Assembly: GCA_013822765.1 (NCBI GenBank)
Contig: PNKY01000002.1
Location: forward strand, 62,001 to 126,000
Direction: 5' to 3'
DNA from: Rhodospirillum sp.
GTDB lineage: Bacteria > Pseudomonadota > Alphaproteobacteria > Dongiales > Dongiaceae
DNA length: 64,000 bases
Part shown: piece by piece, positions 20,249-28,174 of the stretch
Numbering within the stretch: position 1 is the stretch's first letter
How the letters are laid out: each line of letters opens with the position of its first letter
Notes under the pieces: generated by a model
The model's input: only the letters and a program-made list of their open reading frames with translations
Database searches by the model: none
Told to the model about the DNA's origin: nothing
Program-made: the position numbers and the translations under genes

Positions 20249-20880
20249 ACGCGCCGTTCCGTCAGCACTAGCCGCACCGCCAATCCCACGAACACCAGCG
20301 CCAACACGCGATTGAGCCAGCGGCCGAAGCTGGCGGAACTGCCGAGCGCGCGGGCGGCGGCGCTGGCCGAGCAGGCGACGATCGCGTTCACGCTGGTGCC
20401 GCCGATGTTGAAGATCAGGCCCAGCAGCAGGATCTGCACCGCGGCGTTGCCTTGAGTTGGATCGACGAACTGCGGCAGGAACGCGAGGATGAACAGCGCT
20501 ACCTTGGGATTGAGCAGGTTGGTCAGCGCGCCTTCGCCGAACACGCGCCACAGGCTGGTGCGTGCCAGCGTCCGGTCCACTGCCACCGCCTGATTGCCGG
20601 CCCGGATTGCCTTCCAGGCAAGATAGAGCAGATAGGCCGCGCCGGCATATTTCACCACCAGGAACGCCGTCTCCGAATGCTGCAGGATCGCCGACACGCC
20701 GAGCGCCGCCAGCACGCTGTGGACCAAGCTGCCGGCCGAGATGCCGAGGCTCGCCGCGATGCCGGCGGCGCGGCCTTGGGTCGCGCTGCGGGCGATCACG
20801 TAGGTCATGTCCGCGCCGGGGGTGAGATTGAGGGCTAGGGCCGCGGCCACGAATGGCAGCAGCTGGGTCAGATCGAGCAT
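20245..20880 (-). CDS. LysE/RhtB-family amino-acid exporter
   Basis: Inner-membrane exporter with about six helices, 211 residues. Family marks are L-N-L-T-P-G-A-D-M-T-Y-V-I-A-R-S (the N-P/T-P-G-P block after helix 1), a long first loop with R-A-A-G-I-A-A-S-L-G-I-S-A-G, and F-G-E-G-A-L-T-N-L-L-N-P-K-V-A-L-F-I in the middle. This is the RhtB-like branch that exports homoserine, threonine or other small amino acids. It converges on the A2 PAS gene (4 bp overlap) and is divergent from cimA, a gene of isoleucine synthesis, so export of an overflow amino acid is conceivable. Confidence 0.92.
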   Translation of the reverse strand: MLDLTQLLPFVAAALALNLTPGADMTYVIARSATQGRAAGIAASLGISAGSLVHSVLAALGVSAILQHSETAFLVVKYAGAAYLLYLAWKAIRAGNQAVAVDRTLARTSLWRVFGEGALTNLLNPKVALFILAFLPQFVDPTQGNAAVQILLLGLIFNIGGTSVNAIVACSASAAARALGSSASFGRWLNRVLALVFVGLAVRLVLTERRV

Positions 20881-20971
20881 GGCACCCCTTGGGTCAGTTG
20901 GTTGACCCCCTCGGGGCCGATGTGCTGAATAGCCCAGCCGACGAGGCGGGAAAAGATGGCCCCGGGGAAAA

Positions 20972-22561
20972 ATGGCCGATAAACGCGTCTATTTATTCGA
21001 CAGCACGCTGCGCGACGGCGCCCAGACCCAGGGCGTCGATTTCAGCGCGGACGACAAAGCGGCGATTGCCCAGGCGCTGGACCGGCTCGGCATCGACTAT
21101 GTCGAGGGCGGCTGGCCGGGCGCCAATCCGACCGACGACGCCTTCTTTTCCCAGCCGCCGACCCTGAAGCGCGCCAAGCTGGTGGCGTTCGGCATGACCC
21201 GCCGACCGGGCCGCAGCGCCGCCAACGATCCCGGCCTCAACGCTTTGCTGAATGCCAAGGTGCAGTCGGTCTGCATGGTCGGCAAGGCGTGGGACTTCCA
21301 CGTCGACGTCGCGCTCGGCATCACCAAGGACGAGAACCTGGAGATGATCGCCGAGAGCATCATGCATGCGAAGACGCGCATGGCCGAGGTGATGTTCGAC
21401 GCCGAGCATTTCTTCGACGGCTACAAGGCCGATCCCGCTTTTGCCCTGCAATGCATCGAGGCGGCCTATACCGCGGGCGCGCGCTGGGTCGTGCTGTGCG
21501 ACACCAACGGCGGCACGCTGCCGCACGACATCGAGCGCATCGTCGGCGAAGCGACCAACAAGGTGCCCGGCAGCAATCTCGGGATCCATTGCCATAACGA
21601 CACCGAGAACGCGGTGGCCAATTCGCTGGCAGCCGTGCGCGCCGGCGTGCGCCAGGTGCAGGGCACGCTGAACGGCCTCGGCGAGCGGTGCGGCAACGCC
21701 AACCTGGTGTCGCTGATCCCCAGCCTGATGCTGAAGACGGATTTCACGGTCGGGCTGAGCGAAAAGGATCTCAGCCAGCTGACGCATGTCTCGCGCCTGC
21801 TCGACGAGCGGCTGAACCGCGCGCCCAGCCGCCACGCCGCCTATGTCGGCGACAGCGCCTTCGCGCACAAGGGCGGGCTGCATGTCTCGGCGGTCGAGAA
21901 GGACCCGCGCACCTACGAGCATATCGAGCCGGCCAAGGTCGGCAACCGGCGCCACATCGTGGTCTCCGACCAGTCCGGCCGCGCCAACATCCTGGCGCGC
22001 TTCCGCGAGATCGGGCTCGAGGTCGATGCCGCCGACCCCAAGGTCGCGAGCCTGGTGGAGCAGGTCAAGGCGCGCGAGTTCGACGGTTATGCCTATGACG
22101 GCGCGGAGGCGAGCTTCGAACTGCTGGCGCGCCGCGCCATCGGCGGCCTCCCCGGTTTTTTCACGCTGTCGCGCTTCCGCGTGATGGACGAGCGGCGCTG
22201 GAACGCGCGCGGCGAACTGGTGACCGAATCCGAGGCGACGGTGAATGTCGAGGTGCGTGGCAATGCGACCATGACGGTCGCGGTCGGCAACGGCCCGGTG
22301 AACGCGCTCGACACCGCGCTGCGCAAGGCGCTGATGCCGCACTATCCGCAGCTCGACGACATGCGCCTGGTGGACTTCAAGGTCCGCATCCTGACGCCGC
22401 AGGCCGGCACCGAAGCGATCACGCGCGTCATGATCGAGAGTGCCGACAGGACCGGTGAGCGCTGGAGCACCGTCGGCGTCAGCGGCAACATCATCGACGC
22501 CTCGTACGAGGCGCTGAACGACGCGATCACCTGGAAGCTGCTCAAGTCGCGTGGCCACTGA
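20972..22561 (+). CDS. cimA: (R)-citramalate synthase
   Basis: Condenses pyruvate and acetyl-CoA to citramalate, a threonine-independent entry to isoleucine. It encodes 529 residues. The TIM-barrel part shows D-S-T-L-R-D-G-A-Q near residue 10 (metal and pyruvate site), L-C-D-T-N-G-G, and I-H-C-H-N-D-T-E-N-A-V-A-N-S; then N-G-L-G-E-R-C-G-N-A. The C-terminal 150 residues form the LeuA-type regulatory dimer domain (A-T-M-T-V-A-V-G-N-G-P-V-N-A-L-D-T-A-L). The early Y-V-E-G-G-W-P-G-A-N-P-T-D and the F-D-A-E-H-F-F-D-G-Y segment set CimA apart from LeuA. Its end overlaps trmJ by 11 bp. Confidence 0.93.
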   Translation: MADKRVYLFDSTLRDGAQTQGVDFSADDKAAIAQALDRLGIDYVEGGWPGANPTDDAFFSQPPTLKRAKLVAFGMTRRPGRSAANDPGLNALLNAKVQSVCMVGKAWDFHVDVALGITKDENLEMIAESIMHAKTRMAEVMFDAEHFFDGYKADPAFALQCIEAAYTAGARWVVLCDTNGGTLPHDIERIVGEATNKVPGSNLGIHCHNDTENAVANSLAAVRAGVRQVQGTLNGLGERCGNANLVSLIPSLMLKTDFTVGLSEKDLSQLTHVSRLLDERLNRAPSRHAAYVGDSAFAHKGGLHVSAVEKDPRTYEHIEPAKVGNRRHIVVSDQSGRANILARFREIGLEVDAADPKVASLVEQVKAREFDGYAYDGAEASFELLARRAIGGLPGFFTLSRFRVMDERRWNARGELVTESEATVNVEVRGNATMTVAVGNGPVNALDTALRKALMPHYPQLDDMRLVDFKVRILTPQAGTEAITRVMIESADRTGERWSTVGVSGNIIDASYEALNDAITWKLLKSRGH

Positions 22562-23315
22562 TCCCGCACAAGCGCAAGCGGCGCCCGCCATCATCCTGGT
22601 GTCGCCGCAGCTGGGCGAGAACATCGGCGCCGCGGCCCGCGCCATGCTGAACTGTGGCCTCACCGACCTGCGCCTGGTGGCGCCGCGCGATGGCTGGCCG
22701 AACCCGGCGGCCGACCGCGCTTCCGTGGGCGCGCTTGATCTGATGCCGCCGGTGCGGGTGTTCGACCAGCTGGGTGAGGCGATCGCCGACCTCACCATGG
22801 TCTATGCCACCACCGCGCGCGACCGGCAGATGGTGAAGCCGATCGTGACCGCGCGCCAGGCCGCGCTCGAATCTCGCGTGCATCTCGCGGTCGGTGGCAA
22901 GGTCGGGTTCGTGTTCGGTCCGGAACGTACTGGATTGCTCAGCGATGACGTCAGCCTTGCCAATAAGCTCATCACCGTGCCGCTCAATCCCGCCTTCACC
23001 TCGCTCAATCTCGGCCAGGCGGTGCTGCTGATCGGCTACGAATGGTTCCAGTCGGGAAACGAGACGCCGGCCTCGCAGCTGCCGATGAACGGCACGCTGC
23101 CGGCGACCCAGGCGGAGCTGCAGAACTTCTTCGCGCACCTGGAGCGCGAGCTCGACGCCTGCGGCTTCCTGCGCAACCTGGAGGCCCGGCCGCACATGAT
23201 CCGCAACCTGCGCGCCATGTGGCAGCGCGCCGAGTTGACCGAGCAGGAGGTCCGCACCCTGCACGGCATGGTCAAGGAACTGACCACCCTGCGCGCGCCG
23301 CGGCGGCGCCAATGA
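22551..23315 (+). CDS. trmJ: SPOUT RNA 2'-O-methyltransferase, TrmJ-like
   Basis: This encodes 254 residues. The N-terminal SPOUT domain (about 1-165) shows I-I-L-V-S-P-Q-L-G-E-N-I-G-A-A-A-R-A-M, then V-G-F-V-F-G-P-E-R-T-G-L and V-P-L-N-P-x-F-x-S-L-N-L-G-Q-A-V, the knot and SAM site. The C-terminal helical part contains the F-F-A-H-L-E-R-E-L typical of TrmJ, which methylates position 32 in the tRNA anticodon loop. The start is GTG 22551, inside the cimA end. It is coupled upstream and downstream (ATGA at 23312), so RNA modification rides with an isoleucine-synthesis gene. Confidence 0.88.
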   Translation: MATDPAQAQAAPAIILVSPQLGENIGAAARAMLNCGLTDLRLVAPRDGWPNPAADRASVGALDLMPPVRVFDQLGEAIADLTMVYATTARDRQMVKPIVTARQAALESRVHLAVGGKVGFVFGPERTGLLSDDVSLANKLITVPLNPAFTSLNLGQAVLLIGYEWFQSGNETPASQLPMNGTLPATQAELQNFFAHLERELDACGFLRNLEARPHMIRNLRAMWQRAELTEQEVRTLHGMVKELTTLRAPRRRQ

Positions 23316-24094
23316 TGTCACTGCGCGCCGCGATCTATCAATATGAATGCCGAGACGAATCACCGGCTGAGCGGCTCTCGCGCCTCGACCGAATGCTGGG
23401 CGCGCACGAAGGCGAGTTGGACCTGGTCATCTGCCCGGAGTTGTTCCTCTCCGGATACAATGTCGGCGACAAGATCCGGGAATTGGCGGAACCACAGGGC
23501 GGTCCGTTTGCGCGGGCTGCAGCCGCGCTCGCCAGTAAACGGCGCGCCGCCCTGATTTACGGCTATCCGGAACAGGCTGGCGAAGCGGTCTACAACGCGG
23601 CAGCTTGCATCGACCGAGATGGCCGCACCATCGCGCATCACCGCAAGCTGCGCCTGCCGAACGCGTATGAGAAGAGCTACTTCACGACCGGCAACACCTA
23701 CACGCTGTTCGAACTGCACGGCTGGAGCGTCGCCATTCTTGTCTGCTACGACGTGGAGTTTCCGGAGGCAGCCCGAGCTTGCGCGGCGCGCGGCGCGCAG
23801 CTGGTGGTCGTACCGACCGCGCTCAAGAAGGAATGGACCTTCGTCGCAAGAAGCATGATTCCGACGCGCGCATTCGAGAATCGCTTCTTCGTCGCCTACG
23901 CCAACTACTGTGGAATGGAAGGGTCGTCCGAATATCTGGGCGAGAGCTGCTTCGCAGGGCCAAATGGCCGCGTCGTTGCAGGCGGCTCCACGGAGGAGCT
24001 TGTCTCAACCACGTTGGAGTCTACTGACATCACAACCGCCAGGCAGGCTCTGACCTACCTCGACGATAGCAAGCAACTCAACGAAGCACGCTGA
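23312..24094 (+). CDS. Nitrilase-superfamily carbon-nitrogen hydrolase
   Basis: Amidase of 260 residues with the full catalytic triad: E43 (I-C-P-E-L-F-L-S-G-Y), K112 (H-H-R-K-L-R-L-P) and C145 (L-V-C-Y-D-V-E-F-P-E). E-R-Y / E-F-P-E features and F-E-N-R-F-F-V-A-Y-A-N-Y-C-G are typical of the omega-amidase or aliphatic amidase branches. Either ATG of the ATGATG at 23312 may start it; the first overlaps the trmJ stop. Substrate is unknown: candidates are omega-amides, N-carbamyl compounds or short aliphatic amides. The stop at 24094 directly abuts the convergent PAS_5 gene. Confidence 0.9.
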   Translation: MMSLRAAIYQYECRDESPAERLSRLDRMLGAHEGELDLVICPELFLSGYNVGDKIRELAEPQGGPFARAAAALASKRRAALIYGYPEQAGEAVYNAAACIDRDGRTIAHHRKLRLPNAYEKSYFTTGNTYTLFELHGWSVAILVCYDVEFPEAARACAARGAQLVVVPTALKKEWTFVARSMIPTRAFENRFFVAYANYCGMEGSSEYLGESCFAGPNGRVVAGGSTEELVSTTLESTDITTARQALTYLDDSKQLNEAR

Positions 24095-24655
24095 CTAACC
24101 GAGGTCGAAGTCCTCGGGCTGCAGGCTGTCGAAATCCTCGATGACCACCAGCATGTCGATGCGCTCGCCGTCGGCGGAGAGCGGCCAGATGCCGGCGTAG
24201 AGGTCGCACAGCGCGCCGAAGCGCGAGTTCATCCAGTCGCGCGCGTAGACCGGCCGGCGGTGGCGTACCACGAATTCCATCTCGCGCAGATAGTCGTCCT
24301 TGCGGCCGCGATCGAAGGTGTTCGCCTCGTGCAGATACTTCCATTTGCCCTTGGGCCGGAACTCGTCGATGCGGGTGCCGCGCAGCCGGACGCTGACCCG
24401 GAAGGGATCGTAGCCGACATTGAGCAGGATGATGTTGGGCAGGATGGACTTCAGATCCGCGGGATCGATGTCGGCCCGCGACGGCAGCCGTTCGGCCTGT
24501 ACCTTCGCATGCCAATAGGCGTCGAAACGGGCGATGCAGGAGGAAGCGACCTCCGACAGCGGGAGATCGAACTCGTAGTTGTGCCGCGGCAGCGCCAGGG
24601 TTCCGCTGCGGGCGCGCTGGAACTTGATGATCTTGCCTTCCCACTCGCGGTACAT
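24095..24655 (-). CDS. PAS_5-type protein B1
   Basis: This encodes 186 residues. Start ATG 24655 follows GGGGGG; an upstream in-frame start at 24682 has no site. The domain reads F-D-A-Y-W-H-A-K-V-Q-A-E-R-L-P-S-R-A-D-I-D-P-A-D-L-K-S-I-L-P, D-P-F-R-V-S-V-R-L-R-G-T, a middle block F-V-V-R-H-R-R-P-V-Y-A-R-D-W-M and the end I-W-P-L-S-A-D-G-E-R-I-D-M-L-V-V-I-E-D-F. This subtype (B) has D-P-F-R-x-x-x-R-L-x-G-T where subtype A has F-x-Y-R-L-V-G-T. It is the first of three tandem B copies (24095-25974) on the minus strand. Role is unknown. Confidence 0.85.
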   Translation of the reverse strand: MYREWEGKIIKFQRARSGTLALPRHNYEFDLPLSEVASSCIARFDAYWHAKVQAERLPSRADIDPADLKSILPNIILLNVGYDPFRVSVRLRGTRIDEFRPKGKWKYLHEANTFDRGRKDDYLREMEFVVRHRRPVYARDWMNSRFGALCDLYAGIWPLSADGERIDMLVVIEDFDSLQPEDFDLG

Positions 24656-24814
24656 GGCGCCCCCCAAAAGCCCGTGTCCCACTGGTTGCGGATCAAGCCT
24701 GGTCGATCCTCTATCGGTTTGCCCCGTAGGTCCATATCACAAAGGGCATAGCGGGTCGCGCAAAGGTATAGCAGAGGTGGGAAACCTCTACCGCCCCGTA
24801 TGAGGACGGGTGAC

Positions 24815-25357
24815 CTACTTGAAGTCAAAATCGTCGATCGAAAGGCCCGCGAAATCCTCGATCACCACCAGCATGTCGACCAGCGTGCCATCCGCGGCGA
24901 GGGGCCAGATGCCGGCATAAATCTCGCGCACCGCCCCGAAGCGGGTTGTCATCCAGTCGCGCGCGAAGCCCGGCCGCTTGCTGGTCGCCACGAACTTCAT
25001 CTCGGCAATGTAGTCCTCGCGGCGGCCGGGGTCGAAAATGGTGCCTTCGTCGAGATACTTCGTGGTCTTCTCGATCGGGCGGAATTGCTCGGCCCTGGTG
25101 CCGCGCAGGCGGACCCGGCAACGGAACGGGTCCCACTCGACATTGAGCAGGACCAGGTCAGGCAGCAGCGGCACGATCTCGGCGGGGTCGATATCCTCGC
25201 GCGAGGGCAGGCGGCCATCCTTGGCCTTGCCGCGCCAATAGGCATCGAATCCCTTGATGGGCGCAGACTCGACCTCAGACAAGGGAATGTCGAAGGAGTA
25301 GGTCGGCTGGGCGCTCGAGGCGTCGGACTCGGATTCCGTTGGCGTGTCCGCGTTCAT
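24815..25357 (-). CDS. PAS_5-type protein B2
   Basis: This encodes 180 residues, very similar in layout to B1: S-F-D-I-P-L-S-E-V-E-S-A-P-I-K-G-F-D-A-Y-W, L-P-S-R-E-D-I-D-P-A-E, D-P-F-R-C-R-V-R-L-R-G-T-R-A-E-Q-F-R-P, F-A-R-D-W-M-T-T-R-F-G and I-W-P-L-A-A-D-G-T-L-V-D-M-L-V-V-I-E-D-F. The shared F-D-x-x-L-S-E-V/I leader before the domain is found in all three B copies, indicating local duplication. A small hairpin (AGAGGT-GGGAA-ACCTCT, 24773-24789) lies downstream but lacks a T-run. No partner gene is visible. Confidence 0.85.
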   Translation of the reverse strand: MNADTPTESESDASSAQPTYSFDIPLSEVESAPIKGFDAYWRGKAKDGRLPSREDIDPAEIVPLLPDLVLLNVEWDPFRCRVRLRGTRAEQFRPIEKTTKYLDEGTIFDPGRREDYIAEMKFVATSKRPGFARDWMTTRFGAVREIYAGIWPLAADGTLVDMLVVIEDFAGLSIDDFDFK

Positions 25358-25440
25358 GGTTGATCACTGAATTGGGCGTAAAGTTGTGGCCGCAAACAAC
25401 GCCGTCTGCAACTGCCCAAATCAGAATAGCACAACGGTGG

Positions 25441-25974
25441 TTAATACGCCTGTAGGACCGCTGAGGGTTTCACATCGGCCGAGCGTAGCTTGAGGTAATC
25501 CTCGACCGCGATGCACAGGTCGACCGTGCGGCCATCGCTGGATAGCGGCCAGATGCCGGTCTGGAAGGGATAGCGGGCGCCGAATTGCCCGACCATCCAG
25601 TCGAAACTGAACACCGGCCGGCCTTCGGTCGCCGCGATCTGATACTGCCGGAGATAGGCGGCGGCGCTCCACACATCGCTGGTCGCGACCTCGTCGAGAT
25701 AGCGGCCGGTGAGGTTGCCGCAGAACTCGGACGCCTTGGTCCCGCACAGGCGATAGCGCACGCGGAACGGATCGTGCTCGATGTCGCTAAGGATCACATT
25801 CGGCAGGATGCGCTTGAAGTTGGCCGGATCGATATCGGCGCGCTGCGGCAGCCGGCCGTTGGCGCAGATCTGCAGCCAATGCCGGTGGAACTGCTGGATC
25901 ATGTCGGAGCTTATCTCCGACAATGCCAGGTCGAACCGGCTCTCCGCCTCGTAGGGGTTGATCATGTTCATCAT
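25441..25974 (-). CDS. PAS_5-type protein B3
   Basis: This encodes 177 residues starting at ATG 25974; an upstream TTG at 26025 is in frame but unsupported. It carries the subtype B pattern: F-D-L-A-L-S-E-I-S-S-D-M-I-Q-Q-F-H-R-H-W, L-P-Q-R-A-D-I-D-P-A-N-F-K-R-I-L-P, D-P-F-R-V-R-Y-R-L-C-G-T, F-S-F-D-W-M-V-G-Q-F-G, and I-W-P-L-S-S-D-G-R-T-V-D-L-C-I-A-V-E-D-Y. It is the most diverged of the three tandem B copies, replacing the R-D-W-M of B1/B2 with F-D-W-M. Function is unknown. Confidence 0.82.
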   Translation of the reverse strand: MMNMINPYEAESRFDLALSEISSDMIQQFHRHWLQICANGRLPQRADIDPANFKRILPNVILSDIEHDPFRVRYRLCGTKASEFCGNLTGRYLDEVATSDVWSAAAYLRQYQIAATEGRPVFSFDWMVGQFGARYPFQTGIWPLSSDGRTVDLCIAVEDYLKLRSADVKPSAVLQAY

Positions 25975-26294
25975 AATGATCCGCGCGGGGCGCCCTGGTT
26001 TGCATAAGGCGCGCTCATGAAGCAAGGTCGCCGGAAATCACCAACAAAACTTGAATCGCGCGGCGGCGCATTGACGCGTCGCGCATATGGACAGACTGGT
26101 CGCGATCACGCGCGCGGACCGATCAGTCCATTCTTCTCACAGTTGGATCAATGCGATATCGCGCGGAGTTCAATGCGTCGCCAGCCTGCGCGCATCGACC
26201 ACCCGCATTGGTCTTGCGTCGCCTGGCTTAGGCCGAATGGCGTAGCACACTCTAAGACCGCTGAAGGCCCGGCAGGCAGAGGGGACGAGGAGCG
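25975..26294. other. Gene-free stretch between PAS_5 B3 and the GlxA-type regulator
   Basis: 320 bp upstream of B3 and downstream of the regulator at 26295-27464. The open frames here have poor coding character and no ribosome sites. I see a few AT-rich patches near 25965-26040 that could hold the B3 promoter, but no recognisable box, hairpin terminator, repeat or RNA gene. Confidence 0.5.
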
Positions 26295-27464
26295 CTACGC
26301 GGCGCTGCGTTCCAGAGCGAACGCGCTCTTCGCGATTGTCGAGGCGTTGCGTGCGCGCCGTGGCGTGCGGCCGCGTTCCGCCGTCGGCGTGCGGCCATAG
26401 AGCTCGGTATAGCGGCGCGTAAAATGCGAGATCGAGGCGAAGCCGGTGGCGATCGCGATCTCGGTGACGCTCAGCGTCGAGTATTGCAGCAGATGGCGCG
26501 CGCGCTGCAGCCGCGCTTTCAGGAAATACTGCGTCGGCGTCATGCCGAGATGGCGGCGGAACAGCCGCTGCAGCTGGCGCTGGCTGACGCCGGACTGCGC
26601 CGCGATGCCGTCGAGATCCTCGCCCTCGGTCATGCGACGGCGCATGGCGGCGACGGTATGCGCGATGGCGCTGGCGCCGCGCTGTCCGCTGAAGTCGAGC
26701 TCGCTCAATTGCCGCTCGCCGGCCTCGCGCGGGCGCGCATGGTTGAGGCGGTCGGCGATCAGGCGCGCCAGCCGCTCGCCGGCGGCATCGGCGATCAGGC
26801 GCAGCGCGAAGTCGAGCGTCGCATCGCGCCCGGCGCAGGTGGCGATGCGCTCCTCGATGACAAACAGCCGGTCGGCGATGTCGAGGTTCGGCGCGCGCTC
26901 TCCCATTGCATCGGCGAGCGACCAGTGCGCCGCGCAGGGGCGCTTGTTCAGCAGCCCGGCCTCGGCCATCAGGGCGCACGCGGCGCCAATGCCGGCGATC
27001 CGGGTGCCGACTGCGTAGCGGCGGCACAGCAGCGCCGAGAGGCCAGGCTTCGCCGGATCGGGCGCGCCATAGGCGGAGAGCACGAACAGATGGCGGTGTT
27101 CGCTGGCCTGGGCCGCGCGGGAGACCGCAACCGGCAGCCCACCGGCCGAGCACACCGGCGCGCCGTCCAGGCTGGCCAGGTGCCAGCTGAACTGGGTCTC
27201 GCACAGCGCGCGGTTGGCGCAGTCGAAGACCTCGGTCAGGGCCGACAATTCGTTGAGCTCGAAGCCGGGCAGCAGCAGGATCTGGCATGTGACGATGCCG
27301 TCGGTGCCGCGCGAGAGGAAATGGGGCGTGGCGGCGCGGGCCTGTTCGCCGGCCAGGCAGGCGTCACCGAACCTGCGGCGACCCCCGGCATTCACGCTGC
27401 CATTTGTGGCGCCGCGCGGCTCCGGCTCGACCGTCCGGCCCGCGTTCGACATCGCATCGAGCAT
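26295..27464 (-). CDS. GlxA-type AraC regulator with DJ-1/PfpI-like sensor domain
   Basis: This encodes 389 residues. About 58-230 form a class I glutamine-amidotransferase-like domain (V-T-C-Q-I-L-L-L-P-G-F-E-L-N-E-L-S-A-L-T-E-V-F, and G-I-G-A-A-C-A-L-M-A-E-A-G-L-L with the nucleophile-elbow position). About 280-370 form an AraC DNA-binding domain (D-G-I-A-A-Q-S-G-V-S-Q-R-Q-L-Q-R-L-F-R and I-A-I-A-T-G-F-A-S-I-S-H-F-T-R-R-Y). The group includes regulators of glycine betaine, carnitine and dimethylarginine catabolism. GGGGG lies upstream of ATG 27464. It may control the minus-strand genes just before it (CMD, kinase/lyase fusion), but that is an inference from position. Confidence 0.9.
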   Translation of the reverse strand: MLDAMSNAGRTVEPEPRGATNGSVNAGGRRRFGDACLAGEQARAATPHFLSRGTDGIVTCQILLLPGFELNELSALTEVFDCANRALCETQFSWHLASLDGAPVCSAGGLPVAVSRAAQASEHRHLFVLSAYGAPDPAKPGLSALLCRRYAVGTRIAGIGAACALMAEAGLLNKRPCAAHWSLADAMGERAPNLDIADRLFVIEERIATCAGRDATLDFALRLIADAAGERLARLIADRLNHARPREAGERQLSELDFSGQRGASAIAHTVAAMRRRMTEGEDLDGIAAQSGVSQRQLQRLFRRHLGMTPTQYFLKARLQRARHLLQYSTLSVTEIAIATGFASISHFTRRYTELYGRTPTAERGRTPRRARNASTIAKSAFALERSAA

Positions 27465-27597
27465 GCCCAGCCCCCAAATCCGGCCTTATCTCCCGGCATA
27501 GGAACCGGCCGATGGCGGGAATTTGATCAGCTTCGGGGACGGGCATGAACGCCCAAAAAACTCAGCGACGATGTGCGGCGAACTCATGCAGGACGTC

Positions 27598-28113
27598 TTA
27601 GAACGCGGGCAGGGGCGGTGCCGGCGGAAAATCCAGCTTCAGGGCCGATGCGTGCCCGATTGCGGCGGCGGTGAGATTGAGGCCGACATGCAGGATGACC
27701 TCGGTGATCTCGGCGTCGGAGAGCCCGGCCTGCCGGACCGCGGCGAGATCGGCCCCGGCCAGCTCGCCGCGGTTGATCACCAGCCGCCCCGCCAGGAACA
27801 GCAGCGCCGTCCGCCGATCGGAATCGCCGCAGCCCTCGCGAGCCGCCTGGATCCGATCCTTCGTGAGGCCTGCCTTGTCGGCTTGGCGGCTTTGCACCGA
27901 GAGCCAATAGGCACTGCCGCTGCGCTGCGCGACCATCAGGCCGATCAGACAGCGCTCGACTTCGGTCAGCCGGCCCTGCGCCAGGCCATGATGCAGGCCG
28001 AGATAGCCGGCGAGCGCGGCCGGCGAGCGCGCCAGGACATTGAGCAGACCGGGGCCGTGGTGTGGCGCCTTCGGCGCGGCTGTTCCGGCGCGACGCTTGC
28101 TTCGACTGAGCAT
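27598..28113 (-). CDS. AhpD/carboxymuconolactone decarboxylase-like protein lacking the redox cysteines
   Basis: This encodes 171 residues with the all-helical CMD fold: L-A-Q-G-R-L-T-E-V-E-R-C-L-I-G-L-M-V-A-Q-R-S, then the active-site helix, then the repeat G-L-S-D-A-E-I-T-E-V-I-L-H-V-G. In peroxidase-related members the active helix carries C-x-x-C-x-x-x-H; here the corresponding stretch reads S-G-S-A-Y-W-L-S-V-Q-S-R, without either cysteine or the histidine. It is therefore unlikely to be an alkylhydroperoxidase and may be a non-redox or structural member. GAGG precedes ATG 28113. It lies 61 bp downstream of the fusion enzyme gene. Confidence 0.75.
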   Translation of the reverse strand: MLSRSKRRAGTAAPKAPHHGPGLLNVLARSPAALAGYLGLHHGLAQGRLTEVERCLIGLMVAQRSGSAYWLSVQSRQADKAGLTKDRIQAAREGCGDSDRRTALLFLAGRLVINRGELAGADLAAVRQAGLSDAEITEVILHVGLNLTAAAIGHASALKLDFPPAPPLPAF

Positions 28114-28174
28114 GCAGGGACCTCGATCTATTGGCTTCTTGCCAATTGGATGCCGAAGCCGCTCGCCGCGTTCC

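Noticed and set aside
26017-26400. 127-codon plus-strand frame near the GlxA regulator
   Set aside because: It overlaps the 3' end of the regulator, lacks a ribosome site and has atypical composition (K/S/R-rich start then R-rich tail).
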